From Asaia bogorensis (GTDB lineage Bacteria > Pseudomonadota > Alphaproteobacteria > Acetobacterales > Acetobacteraceae): a stretch of DNA of 5,568 nucleotides. The DNA is taken from contig CAMCZJ010000197.1 of NCBI GenBank assembly GCA_945886995.1, positions 1-5,568 of the forward strand. Direction: 5' to 3'. Position numbers and translations under genes: made by a program. Every line of letters starts with the position of its first letter. Position 1 is the stretch's first letter. Below, one piece after another: positions 1-5,568 of the stretch. The notes under the pieces are model-generated. The model did no database searches and was not told the DNA's origin. It worked only from the letters and a program-made list of their open reading frames with translations.

Positions 1-304
1 CGGCGCGGCTGTCATGGGTGGTGGGGTCAACCCGCGCCGGGCCCTTCAGCTTGCCGCCATAGCCGCGCAGCAGAAAATGCGCGGCCAGCCCGCGCGCCTT
101 GAGCCTTTCGCCGAGGTCAAGCGCCACCGTGGTTTTGCCCGCGCCACCCGCCGTGGCATTGCCGCAGCAAATCACGGGCAGCGGCAAGCTCTGCCCCACG
201 CGCGCCATGCGTCGCGCCGTTGTGCCCGCATAAAGCGCCGCAATAGGCGAGAGCAAAGCTGCCGCCACACCAGGCTTATCGCTCCAGAATCCAGGCGATC
301 GCAT
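1..304 (-). CDS. lpxK: Tetraacyldisaccharide 4'-kinase LpxK, N-terminal part (runs off the left edge)
   Basis: LpxK phosphorylates the 4' position of the tetraacyl disaccharide-1-phosphate with ATP to make lipid IVA, at the cytoplasmic face of the inner membrane. Translating the reverse strand from the ATG at 304-302 gives 101 open codons to the window edge, starting MRSPGFWSDKPG. A hydrophobic stretch at about residues 13-27 fits the family's N-terminal membrane-associated helix. The family P-loop follows at residues 48-59 (GNATAGGAGKTT, with Lys57 and Thr58 as the ATP-binding pair). The conserved RGYGG block is at residues 80-84. Most LpxK proteins have Pro after GKT; here it is Thr. The start is fixed because the next in-frame codon of interest upstream is a TAA at 370-368, with no ATG or GTG in between. 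The Shine-Dalgarno is poor. It follows waaA after a 159-nt gap, probably in the same operon. The remaining two thirds of the protein lie outside the window. Confidence 0.93.
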   Translation of the reverse strand, partial: MRSPGFWSDKPGVAAALLSPIAALYAGTTARRMARVGQSLPLPVICCGNATAGGAGKTTVALDLGERLKARGLAAHFLLRGYGGKLKGPARVDPTTHDSRA

Positions 305-463
305 CAGATGAAACCGTTCAAACCTTCCGTGGTGCCCGCATCGCGCAACAGGCGTGCAGGGCTTGGATTACTTGCCTCGGGCTTTCCCTTCCGCGCGGCT
401 TCGCCGTCTGTGCGGTAAGGCCGCCGAGATTATTGTGGATTGGTCGTCCCCGGAAGGGGGATG
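305..463. other. Non-coding gap between waaA and lpxK with two short hairpins
   Basis: No convincing gene is present here. Two nt after the waaA TAA, the minus-strand transcript would form TCCCC-CTTCC-GGGGA (plus coordinates 447-461, 5-bp stem). The next bases are not U-rich, so it is not a standard intrinsic terminator. A second, two-tier GC hairpin lies at 391-415: the inner stem CGGC/GCCG is at 396-399 and 403-406, and the outer stem CCGC/GCGG is at 391-394 and 412-415, with unequal internal loops. One minus-strand frame stays open across most of the gap to a TGA at 320-318, but it has no good start or ribosome binding site. The gap could carry an internal promoter or an RNA processing or stability element; I could not identify a -35/-10 pair. 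Confidence 0.5.
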
Positions 464-1774
464 TTACCGCGCCGGGCGGATCAAGGGCAACAGGCTTGTC
501 GCGATGCGCCCCGGCAGGCCGGCCTCATCCTGGGCAAGTGCCCCCGCGGCCGCCGCCATGGCCTGCCCTGCCGTGGGATCGGACAGCAAGCGCGCGATGT
601 TTCCGGCGAGCGCCTTCGCCGCCCCTGGCCCATCCGGGGTTTCGACCAAGGCATGGGCGGCGCTGAGCCGTGTGATGATTTCACCGAAATTGAAGTGATG
701 CGGGCCGGTGATGATGGGGCAGCCAAGCCGGGCCGCTTCCAAAGGGTTCTGCCCGCCATGCGGCACCAAGGACCCGCCAATCAGCGCAACCCGCGCCAGG
801 CGATAGAAAAGCCCCAATTCGCCAAGCGTATCAGCGACATAAATGGCGGCCCCCTGCCCCGCTTCCTGCCCGGCGCCGCGCCGCGCGACGGGCAAATCCC
901 CGGCCAAAGCCGCTATATTCGGCCCACGCAGTGGATGGCGCGGTACGATCACCAAAAGCAAGCCTGGATGATTCGCCGCCAGTAGCCGATGCGCGGCCAG
1001 GATGATTTCATCCTCCCCCGGATGGGTGCTGGCGGCGAGCCAGACGGGGCGGCCCGCCCAGGCCGCATTCAGTCGCGCAAGTTCAGCCGGATCAGCCGGC
1101 AAGGGCGGCGCGGCATATTTCAGATTGCCCCAGCAGGGCACGGGGCGCCCGGCGAGTGCGGCAAAGCGCGCGGCATCGGCTTCGGTCTGTGCCAACATCA
1201 GCGCAAAGCGCCCAAGCAAAGCGCGCGCAAAACCCGGCGCCCAGCCCCAGCCCTGGGCAGAACGCGCCGACATGCGCGCATTGATCAACGCCATCGGCAC
1301 GCCCCGCCGTTCAGCCGCCGCCAACATATTCGGCCAAAGCTCCGATTCCACGATCACGGTCAGATCAGGCCGCCAGCCATCCAAAAACCGCGCCACCCAG
1401 CGCGGCACGTCCAAGGGCAGGAAACGATGCTGCGTGCGCGGCGCCAGTTCCGGCGAAAGGCGCTGTTCCAGCAAGCGCGCCGAGGTCACGGTGCCGGTGG
1501 TGACCAGAAAGGACAAAGCCTGATCCTGCTTCGCCAGGGCTTCTAGCAAAGGTAATAGAGAAAGCGTCTCCCCATTGCTCGCCGCATGGCACCAGATCAG
1601 CCGGCCCGGTGGGCGCGCCGCAGCTTGGCCCTGGCGTTCGGCCAAGCGTTCGGCGATTTCCTTGCCCTTGGCCACCCGGCGGCGCAAGTAAAACGGCAGA
1701 AGCGGCGCAAGCAGGCTGGCGAGCAGCGCCCAAAGCGCAGCCAGGAGTTTTTCTGAAAGGCTGTGTGGCTTCAT
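464..1774 (-). CDS. waaA: 3-deoxy-D-manno-octulosonic acid (Kdo) transferase WaaA/KdtA
   Basis: WaaA transfers Kdo from CMP-Kdo to the lipid A precursor, joining the LPS core to lipid A at the inner membrane. The 436-residue product has the usual family length. Residues about 10-30 are a hydrophobic anchor, followed by a basic RRRVAKGKE segment (31-39). The acceptor-side Rossmann domain holds HAASNGE at 63-69, where Glu69 matches the family's catalytic base. It also holds SELWPN (144-149), NARMSARS (165-172) and GNLKYA (216-221). The donor-side GT-B domain holds STHPGED (249-255), VPRHPLR (277-283), the VADTLGELGLFY block (313-324), GGSLVPHGGQNPLEAA (333-348) and HHFNF (359-363). The start ATG overlaps the stop of the upstream acyltransferase gene as ATGA, which implies translational coupling in one operon. 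The number of Kdo residues added cannot be told from sequence. Family assignment is very secure. Confidence 0.97.
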   Translation of the reverse strand: MKPHSLSEKLLAALWALLASLLAPLLPFYLRRRVAKGKEIAERLAERQGQAAARPPGRLIWCHAASNGETLSLLPLLEALAKQDQALSFLVTTGTVTSARLLEQRLSPELAPRTQHRFLPLDVPRWVARFLDGWRPDLTVIVESELWPNMLAAAERRGVPMALINARMSARSAQGWGWAPGFARALLGRFALMLAQTEADAARFAALAGRPVPCWGNLKYAAPPLPADPAELARLNAAWAGRPVWLAASTHPGEDEIILAAHRLLAANHPGLLLVIVPRHPLRGPNIAALAGDLPVARRGAGQEAGQGAAIYVADTLGELGLFYRLARVALIGGSLVPHGGQNPLEAARLGCPIITGPHHFNFGEIITRLSAAHALVETPDGPGAAKALAGNIARLLSDPTAGQAMAAAAGALAQDEAGLPGRIATSLLPLIRPAR

Positions 1775-2448
1775 CGCGCCACCGCCTGATCCGCGCGTTC
1801 TGTTGCGCGGTTGAGCGCTGCGGTGATGGCGGGCAGCGCAGCGGCGGGGTCATCGCGCGGCACCAGGATCGGCGCTGCAAGCACAACAACAGCGCGGGCA
1901 AAGGGCAGCGGAAAGCGCATCCGGTCCCAGGACCGGGCGCGGCGCATACGCGAAGATGCCGCCCCGCAGGCCAGCACCGGCAACCCAGCCAAAGCGGCAA
2001 GCTGAGCGATACCGGGTGCCGCTTCCCGCGCCGGGCCGCGCGGTCCATCGGGCGTGATCACCGCAACACCGCCGCCTTCCAGCACGCGCAAAAGCTGACG
2101 TAGCCCCGCCGCCCCGCCCTTCGAGGATGAGGCATGGACAACCTCCACATCAAAAGGCGCCACGGCGCGGGCGATCAGCCTGCCATCGCGGTGGCGCGAA
2201 ATCAGCGCCTGCGCCCTGCGCCCGGGGGCCGCTGGATTTTCACGGGCGATCAGCCGCCAGCCCTGCGCGGCGAGTGGCAGGCATTCATGCCAAAAGGCCA
2301 GGATCATTGGGCCATCGGCTTTCAGATTGGCGCCTTCAGCGCCCACCAGCGTCCACCGCGTGGTGGCCCAGATCAGCCGCAAATAAAGCCCCACCAGCCA
2401 GGCCAGCAGGGCCTGGATAGAAGGATGGCGGATCAGCCGCTTGAACAT
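1771..2448 (-). CDS. DUF374 family lysophospholipid acyltransferase-like protein
   Basis: This 225-residue protein matches the DUF374 group of the PlsC/LPLAT-like acyltransferases, which is often encoded beside waaA and lpxK. An N-terminal hydrophobic segment (about 11-28) suggests inner-membrane attachment. FWHE at 52-55 stands in the position of the catalytic His motif of acyltransferases. It is followed by SRHRDGRLIA (84-93), SSSKGGAAGLR (107-117) and TPDGPRGPA (132-140), all recognisable family blocks. SWDRMRFPLPFARAVV (173-188) is the usual C-terminal motif. The frame upstream is open to a TAG at 2526-2524 but contains no ATG, GTG or TTG, so the ATG at 2448 is the only reasonable start despite a weak ribosome binding site. 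It is the first gene of the leftward operon and overlaps waaA by 4 nt. The context suggests a role in lipid A or envelope lipid acylation, but the acceptor and acyl donor are not shown by the sequence. Confidence 0.9.
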   Translation of the reverse strand: MFKRLIRHPSIQALLAWLVGLYLRLIWATTRWTLVGAEGANLKADGPMILAFWHECLPLAAQGWRLIARENPAAPGRRAQALISRHRDGRLIARAVAPFDVEVVHASSSKGGAAGLRQLLRVLEGGGVAVITPDGPRGPAREAAPGIAQLAALAGLPVLACGAASSRMRRARSWDRMRFPLPFARAVVVLAAPILVPRDDPAAALPAITAALNRATERADQAVAR

Positions 2449-2496
2449 TGGGGATGGGCTTTCGGCGTCATCGGACCGGCTGTAGCGCGGATTGGG

Positions 2497-2519
2497 GTGC
2501 TGGGAAACGGCGCCAGCAC
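2497..2519. promoter_or_regulatory. Perfect 7-bp inverted repeat, candidate operator
   Basis: GTGCTGG (2497-2503) and CCAGCAC (2513-2519) are exact reverse complements separated by 9 nt, giving a 23-bp dyad. It lies 48 bp upstream of the acyltransferase start and 85 bp upstream of the adaptor start. The size and position suit a dimeric repressor such as the TetR-type regulators that commonly control RND pumps, but no such regulator is in the window. A 7-bp match in G+C-rich DNA may also be chance. Confidence 0.35.
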
Positions 2520-2563
2520 AACGCTACCCAGGCCGGCGCAAGCCGTGTTACCTCTTTGGTCAT

Positions 2564-2595
2564 TAATGCTGAGCGGCCATTCGCCGCGTAATGCT
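2564..2595 (+). repeat. TAATGCT direct repeats flanking a GC hairpin in the efflux leader
   Basis: TAATGCT occurs at 2564-2570 and again at 2589-2595, 25 nt apart; both are followed within one base by GAG. Between them GCGGC (2573-2577) and GCCGC (2583-2587) can pair around a 5-nt loop. The second copy abuts the adaptor's ribosome binding site. This could be a pair of protein-binding half-sites or part of a leader RNA structure. Function is not shown. Confidence 0.3.
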
Positions 2596-2596
2596 T

Positions 2597-2603
2597 GAGG
2601 GAG
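2597..2603 (+). promoter_or_regulatory. Ribosome binding site of the RND adaptor gene
   Basis: GAGGGAG is the strongest purine-rich Shine-Dalgarno-like run in the window. Its GAGG core is 4 nt before the ATG at 2605, and its GGAG core is 10 nt before a second in-frame ATG at 2614. Either codon could therefore be the true start; they differ by three residues. A five-codon ORF (ATG at 2591, MLEGE, TGA at 2606-2608) runs through this site and its stop overlaps the first ATG. Confidence 0.6.
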
Positions 2604-2604
2604 A

Positions 2605-3804
2605 ATGACCACCATGGCTTTGCGTGACCATAAAGGTGCGGCGCGTCTGGCGCTTCCGGTGGTATTGGCCCTGACTCTGCCGTTCCTGATGCTGCCTGGC
2701 TGCAAGGAAGAAGCCGCCCCCGCCCGCCAGCAAGCCGCCGCGCCGCCAGCGGCGGTTTTCGTAGCCCGCGTGGAACGCCAGGCCATCAGCCGGGGCGCAG
2801 ATTTCATTGGCCGTGTGGAAGCGATTGACCGCGTTGACATCGTGGCGCGCGTCACGGGCTTTTTGCAGGCGCGGCATTTCAATGAAGGCGATGCGGTAAA
2901 AGCCGGGCAATTGATGTTCACCCTGGAACAGCCGCCCTTCGCGGCCGAAGTGGCGCTCCGCCGCGCGCAGGTGGATAGCGCGCGTGCTGATCTTGCCAAT
3001 GCCACGACCCAGGTGACCCGCGGGCGCGAATTGGTGAAAACCAACGCCATTCCGCAAGCAACCCTGGATGACCGGATCACGGCGGAAGCGGAAGCAAAAG
3101 CCAAGGTCGCCGCGGCCGAAGCGCAATTGCAGCAGGCGCAGATCAATTACGACTATACCGAAATCCGCGCCCCCTTTGATGGCCGCGCGGGGCGTTCGCC
3201 GCTCAGCCCCGGTAATGTGGTCAGCCCGAATAGCGGCACGCTGGTCACGATTGTACGCGATGACCCGATCCGCATCAGCTTCCCGGTCACGCAACGGCAA
3301 TTGCTGCAATTCCGCCGCGAAGGCGGTGCCGGCGCGTCTGATCGCATCAAGGTAAGCGTGCGCCTGCCAGATGGGTCCATGCTGGATAGCACCGGCCGTT
3401 TTGACTTCATTGATGTCACCACCAATCGCGCGACCGATTCCGTGCTGGTGCAGGCAATGATCCCCAATCCGCAAAAATATCTGGTGGATGGGCAGGCGGT
3501 GACGGTGGTGGTGGAAACGGGTGATCCGGAACAAGCCATCGTCATTCCGCAATCCGCCTTGCAAATAGATCAGGCAGGTAACTTCGTGCTGATTGTGGGT
3601 GCCGAGAATAAGGTTGAGGTCAAGCGCGTGAAGACCACGCGCGGCTTGGGTGGCCAGCTTGTAGTGACCGAAGGGCTTGAGATTGGCCAATTGGTGATCA
3701 CGGAAGGCGCGCAACGTGCCCGCCCGGGCGCGACGGTGGCACCTCAGCCAGCACCTAACACGCCGAGTGGCGCGATGCCTGGCACAGCGCCAAGGCGGGG
3801 CTGA
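2605..3804 (+). CDS. RND efflux system periplasmic adaptor lipoprotein (AcrA/MexA-type membrane fusion protein)
   Basis: This adaptor would bridge the RND pump in the inner membrane to an outer-membrane TolC-like channel. The 399-residue product starts with a signal peptide: positive residues at 7-14 (RDHKGAAR), a hydrophobic core at about 15-30, then the lipobox-like LPGC at 30-33, with Cys33 as the probable lipidated residue. Pro at -2 is unusual for a lipobox. The family domains follow in order: the first lipoyl half with IVARVTGFLQ (79-88) and NEGDAVKAGQLMFTLE (93-108), an alpha-helical hairpin at about 110-180 rich in Ala, Gln and Glu, and the second lipoyl half with YTEIRAPFDGRAGRS (184-198). 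Next come the beta-barrel with DDPIRISFPV (219-228) and RLPDGS (253-258), and the membrane-proximal domain with IPQSALQ (314-320) and GLEIGQLVITEG (357-368). The tail is Pro/Ala-rich. The start is 2605, with 2614 a possible alternative. The permease gene follows after 6 nt, so the two form an operon. The substrate is unknown. Confidence 0.95.
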   Translation: MTTMALRDHKGAARLALPVVLALTLPFLMLPGCKEEAAPARQQAAAPPAAVFVARVERQAISRGADFIGRVEAIDRVDIVARVTGFLQARHFNEGDAVKAGQLMFTLEQPPFAAEVALRRAQVDSARADLANATTQVTRGRELVKTNAIPQATLDDRITAEAEAKAKVAAAEAQLQQAQINYDYTEIRAPFDGRAGRSPLSPGNVVSPNSGTLVTIVRDDPIRISFPVTQRQLLQFRREGGAGASDRIKVSVRLPDGSMLDSTGRFDFIDVTTNRATDSVLVQAMIPNPQKYLVDGQAVTVVVETGDPEQAIVIPQSALQIDQAGNFVLIVGAENKVEVKRVKTTRGLGGQLVVTEGLEIGQLVITEGAQRARPGATVAPQPAPNTPSGAMPGTAPRRG

Positions 3805-3810
3805 CGCGCC

Positions 3811-5568
3811 ATGATCTCAAAGCTGTTTGTTGATCGCCCGCGCTTCGCCATTGTCATCGCGATCCTGACAACGATTGCCGGCTTGATTTCGCTGCTCCGC
3901 ATTCCGGTGGCGCAATTTCCCGATATTGTGCCGCCGCAGGTTCAGGTGACCGCCAATTTCCCCGGCGCTTCGGCCGAAGTGGTGGAAGCAACCGTGGCGC
4001 AGCCCTTGGAAAGCCAAATCAATGGCGTGGATGGCATGATCTATATGCAATCCACCAGCGGCAATGATGGTTCCTATTCGCTGAATGTTTCCTTCCGCGT
4101 GGGAACGGACCCGGATCAGAACACTACAAATGTGAATAACCGCGCGCAGTTGGCGCTGGCGCAATTGCCGCAGGAAGTGCAGCGCTTGGGCCTGACCGTG
4201 CGCAAGAAATCATCGGCCATGCTGCAGGTGATTACGATCCGGTCCACCGATGGGTCACTCGATCCGCTATTCATCAGCAATTACGTGACCATCAATGTGC
4301 TGGATGCATTGCGCCGTGTGCCTGGCGTGGGTGACGCGCAGATGTTCGGCACGCGCGATTATTCCATGCGCATCTGGTTTCAGACGGATCGGCTGACCGC
4401 GCTTGGCCTGACGCCGGCGGATGTGATCGGCGCGATCCAGAAGCAGAACCAGGTGGCACCGCTTGGGCGCGTGGGTGCGCAGCCGATGACCGAGGATACA
4501 TCCTATCAGCTCAATATTACTACCACGGGGCGCTTGGTTACCACGGATGAATTCGGCGCCATCATTATCCGCGCCAATCAGGATGGCAGTATTCTGCGGG
4601 TGCGTGATGTCGCGCGGTTGGAACTCGGCGCCTGGAACCAGGATGTGGAGACGCGGCTGAATGGCGATGCGGCGCTGCTGATCCAGATTTTCCTCTCCCC
4701 CGGGGCCAATGCGGTAGGTGTTGCGGATAGTGTTGGCGCCACCATGCGCCAGCTTGCCGCGCGTTTCCCAGCCGGGCTTGGCTATGAGGTGACCTACGAT
4801 ACTACATTGTTTGTCAAACTCACGATCCATGAGGTGATCAAGACGCTGCTGGAAGCCTTTGTGCTGGTGGTGATTGTGGTCTTCCTGTTCCTGGGGTCCA
4901 TTCGCGCCACCATCATTCCGCTGATTGCGGTGCCGGTCAGCCTGATCAGCACCTTCGCGGTGCTGAGTGCCATGGGCTATTCGGCCAATACCGTATCCTT
5001 GCTGGCCATGGTGCTGGCCATCGGCATTGTGGTGGATGACGCGATTGTGGTGGTGGAAAATGTCGAAGCCACCATGGAACACCATCCGGAGCTTTCCGTG
5101 CCCGAGGCAACGAAGATTGCCATGGAAGGCATCACGGCGCCGATTGTGGCCATCACCATGGTACTACTTTCGGTCTTTGTGCCGCTGGCCTTCATCCCCG
5201 GCATTTCCGGTGAATTGTTCCGGCAATTCGCGGTGACCGTCAGTGTCGGCATGTTGTTTTCTGCCATCAATGCGCTGACGCTTTCACCCGCCCTTTGCGC
5301 GATATTGCTGAAGCCGCATCACGGGCCAAAAACTGGTATCATGGGCCGAGTTTCGGCCTTTATTGATGCGGTGCGCGATGGCTATGGCGCGATTGTCGCC
5401 CGCCTCGTCCGGCTTTCGGCATTCAGCTTGGTGCTGCTCGGCGTGATTGCCTTCGGGATTTATGGCATTGGCAGCCGCACCCCAACGGGCTTCCTGCCGC
5501 AGGAAGACCAGGGTGCCTTCTTCGTTGAAATGCAATTGCCGGATGGCGCATCGCTCAATCGTACAAGG
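3811..5568 (+). CDS. RND (HAE1 family) multidrug efflux permease, N-terminal 586 residues (runs off the right edge)
   Basis: This is an AcrB/MexB-like inner-membrane drug/proton antiporter. The frame is open from ATG 3811 to the last base, giving 586 of an expected 1030-1050 residues. TM1 lies at about 11-30 and is followed by the typical PVAQFPDIVPP block (32-42). The first porter-domain half spans about 40-330 and includes PGVGDAQMFG (171-180), MRIW (186-189) and TPADVIGAIQKQN (201-213). YDTTLFVKLTIHEVIKTL (329-346) leads into TM2-TM6. In TM4, GIVVDDAIVVVENVE (405-419) carries Asp409 and Asp410, equal to the proton-relay pair Asp407/Asp408 of E. coli AcrB. FIPGISGELFRQFA (461-474) and LSPALCAILLKP (491-502) are further family signatures. 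FLPQEDQG (561-568) opens the second porter domain. The rest, including the TM10 lysine, is beyond the window. The gene starts 6 nt after the adaptor stop with only a weak GGGG 10 nt upstream, consistent with coupled translation. Confidence 0.96.
   Translation, partial: MISKLFVDRPRFAIVIAILTTIAGLISLLRIPVAQFPDIVPPQVQVTANFPGASAEVVEATVAQPLESQINGVDGMIYMQSTSGNDGSYSLNVSFRVGTDPDQNTTNVNNRAQLALAQLPQEVQRLGLTVRKKSSAMLQVITIRSTDGSLDPLFISNYVTINVLDALRRVPGVGDAQMFGTRDYSMRIWFQTDRLTALGLTPADVIGAIQKQNQVAPLGRVGAQPMTEDTSYQLNITTTGRLVTTDEFGAIIIRANQDGSILRVRDVARLELGAWNQDVETRLNGDAALLIQIFLSPGANAVGVADSVGATMRQLAARFPAGLGYEVTYDTTLFVKLTIHEVIKTLLEAFVLVVIVVFLFLGSIRATIIPLIAVPVSLISTFAVLSAMGYSANTVSLLAMVLAIGIVVDDAIVVVENVEATMEHHPELSVPEATKIAMEGITAPIVAITMVLLSVFVPLAFIPGISGELFRQFAVTVSVGMLFSAINALTLSPALCAILLKPHHGPKTGIMGRVSAFIDAVRDGYGAIVARLVRLSAFSLVLLGVIAFGIYGIGSRTPTGFLPQEDQGAFFVEMQLPDGASLNRTR

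Larger units (their letters stand above)
2449..2604. promoter_or_regulatory. Divergent intergenic region driving the LPS and efflux operons
   Basis: These 156 bp separate the start codons of two divergently transcribed units, so at least one promoter for each is expected here. By eye no hexamer pair with 16-18 nt spacing resembles TTGACA/TATAAT well on either strand. The best minus-strand candidate, TTTCCC-N17-TACAGC (2510-2482), matches only three bases in each box. Two internal symmetries are annotated separately: a 7-bp inverted repeat near the middle, and a direct repeat pair close to the rightward start. The promoter role is inferred from gene orientation. Confidence 0.6.

Noticed and set aside
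295..302. Palindrome GCGATCGC at the lpxK start
   Set aside because: It is a single 8-bp palindrome in G+C-rich DNA, largely explained by the first lpxK codons. No repeated pattern or site context supports a function.
308..418. Small plus-strand ORF of 36 codons (MKPFKPSVV...) across the lpxK start and the gap
   Set aside because: It has no ribosome binding site, sits inside a longer spurious frame (14-418), and has low-complexity Arg/Ala/Ser composition. The minus-strand lpxK start is well supported.
447..461. Hairpin just after the waaA stop as a rho-independent terminator
   Set aside because: The stem is only 5 bp and is followed by CGACCAATCC rather than a T-run. lpxK continues in the same direction.
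1365..2103. Open frames on both strands across the acyltransferase-waaA junction (1365-2048 minus, 1609-2103 plus)
   Set aside because: Both are out-of-frame shadows of two secure genes, with Arg/Ala/Pro-rich translations and no motifs.
2563..3714. Long 383-codon open frame on the minus strand opposite the adaptor gene
   Set aside because: It mirrors the real adaptor gene in G+C-rich DNA. The translation is His/Arg/Gly-rich with no recognisable domain, while the plus strand gives a full adaptor with all family motifs.
4267..5085. 272-codon His-rich open frame on the minus strand opposite the permease
   Set aside because: It lies wholly inside the RND permease coding region. The His/Asn richness is the reverse reading of Val and Ile codons in the membrane segments, not a metal-binding protein.

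Overview
The window reads as a stretch of chromosome from a Gram-negative alphaproteobacterium. High G+C third positions, a DUF374 acyltransferase - waaA - lpxK gene order and an LpxK P-loop of the form CCGNATAGGAGKTT suggest Rhodospirillales/Acetobacteraceae. That placement is inference from pattern memory, not from a search. There are five protein-coding genes. No RNA genes, insertion sequences, CRISPR arrays or attachment sites were seen.

Left half (1-2448, all on the minus strand): an outer-membrane lipopolysaccharide operon, read right to left. It contains a DUF374-type lysophospholipid acyltransferase-like protein (2448-1771), the Kdo transferase waaA (1774-464, overlapping the previous gene by 4 nt as ATGA), and the first 101 codons of the lipid A 4'-kinase lpxK (304 to the window edge). 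A 159-nt non-coding gap with two short GC-rich hairpins lies between waaA and lpxK. This contrasts with the tight coupling upstream.

Middle (2449-2604): a 156-bp divergent intergenic region that must hold the start signals of both transcription units. It contains a perfect 7-bp inverted repeat (2497-2519). It also contains two TAATGCT direct repeats flanking a small GC hairpin next to the ribosome binding site of the rightward operon. No convincing -35/-10 pair could be picked by eye.

Right half (2605-5568, plus strand): a tripartite RND (HAE1-type) multidrug efflux operon. It contains a complete periplasmic adaptor lipoprotein (2605-3804) and, 6 nt later, the first 586 codons of the inner-membrane RND proton/drug antiporter (3811 to the window edge). 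No outer-membrane channel and no TetR-type repressor gene are in the window.

The two units together concern the envelope permeability barrier: one builds the lipid A-Kdo anchor of LPS, the other exports compounds that get past it. All five genes belong to well-known families and I see no clearly novel system. The points worth a second look are the intergenic signals, the waaA-lpxK gap, and a few residue changes in the efflux proteins.
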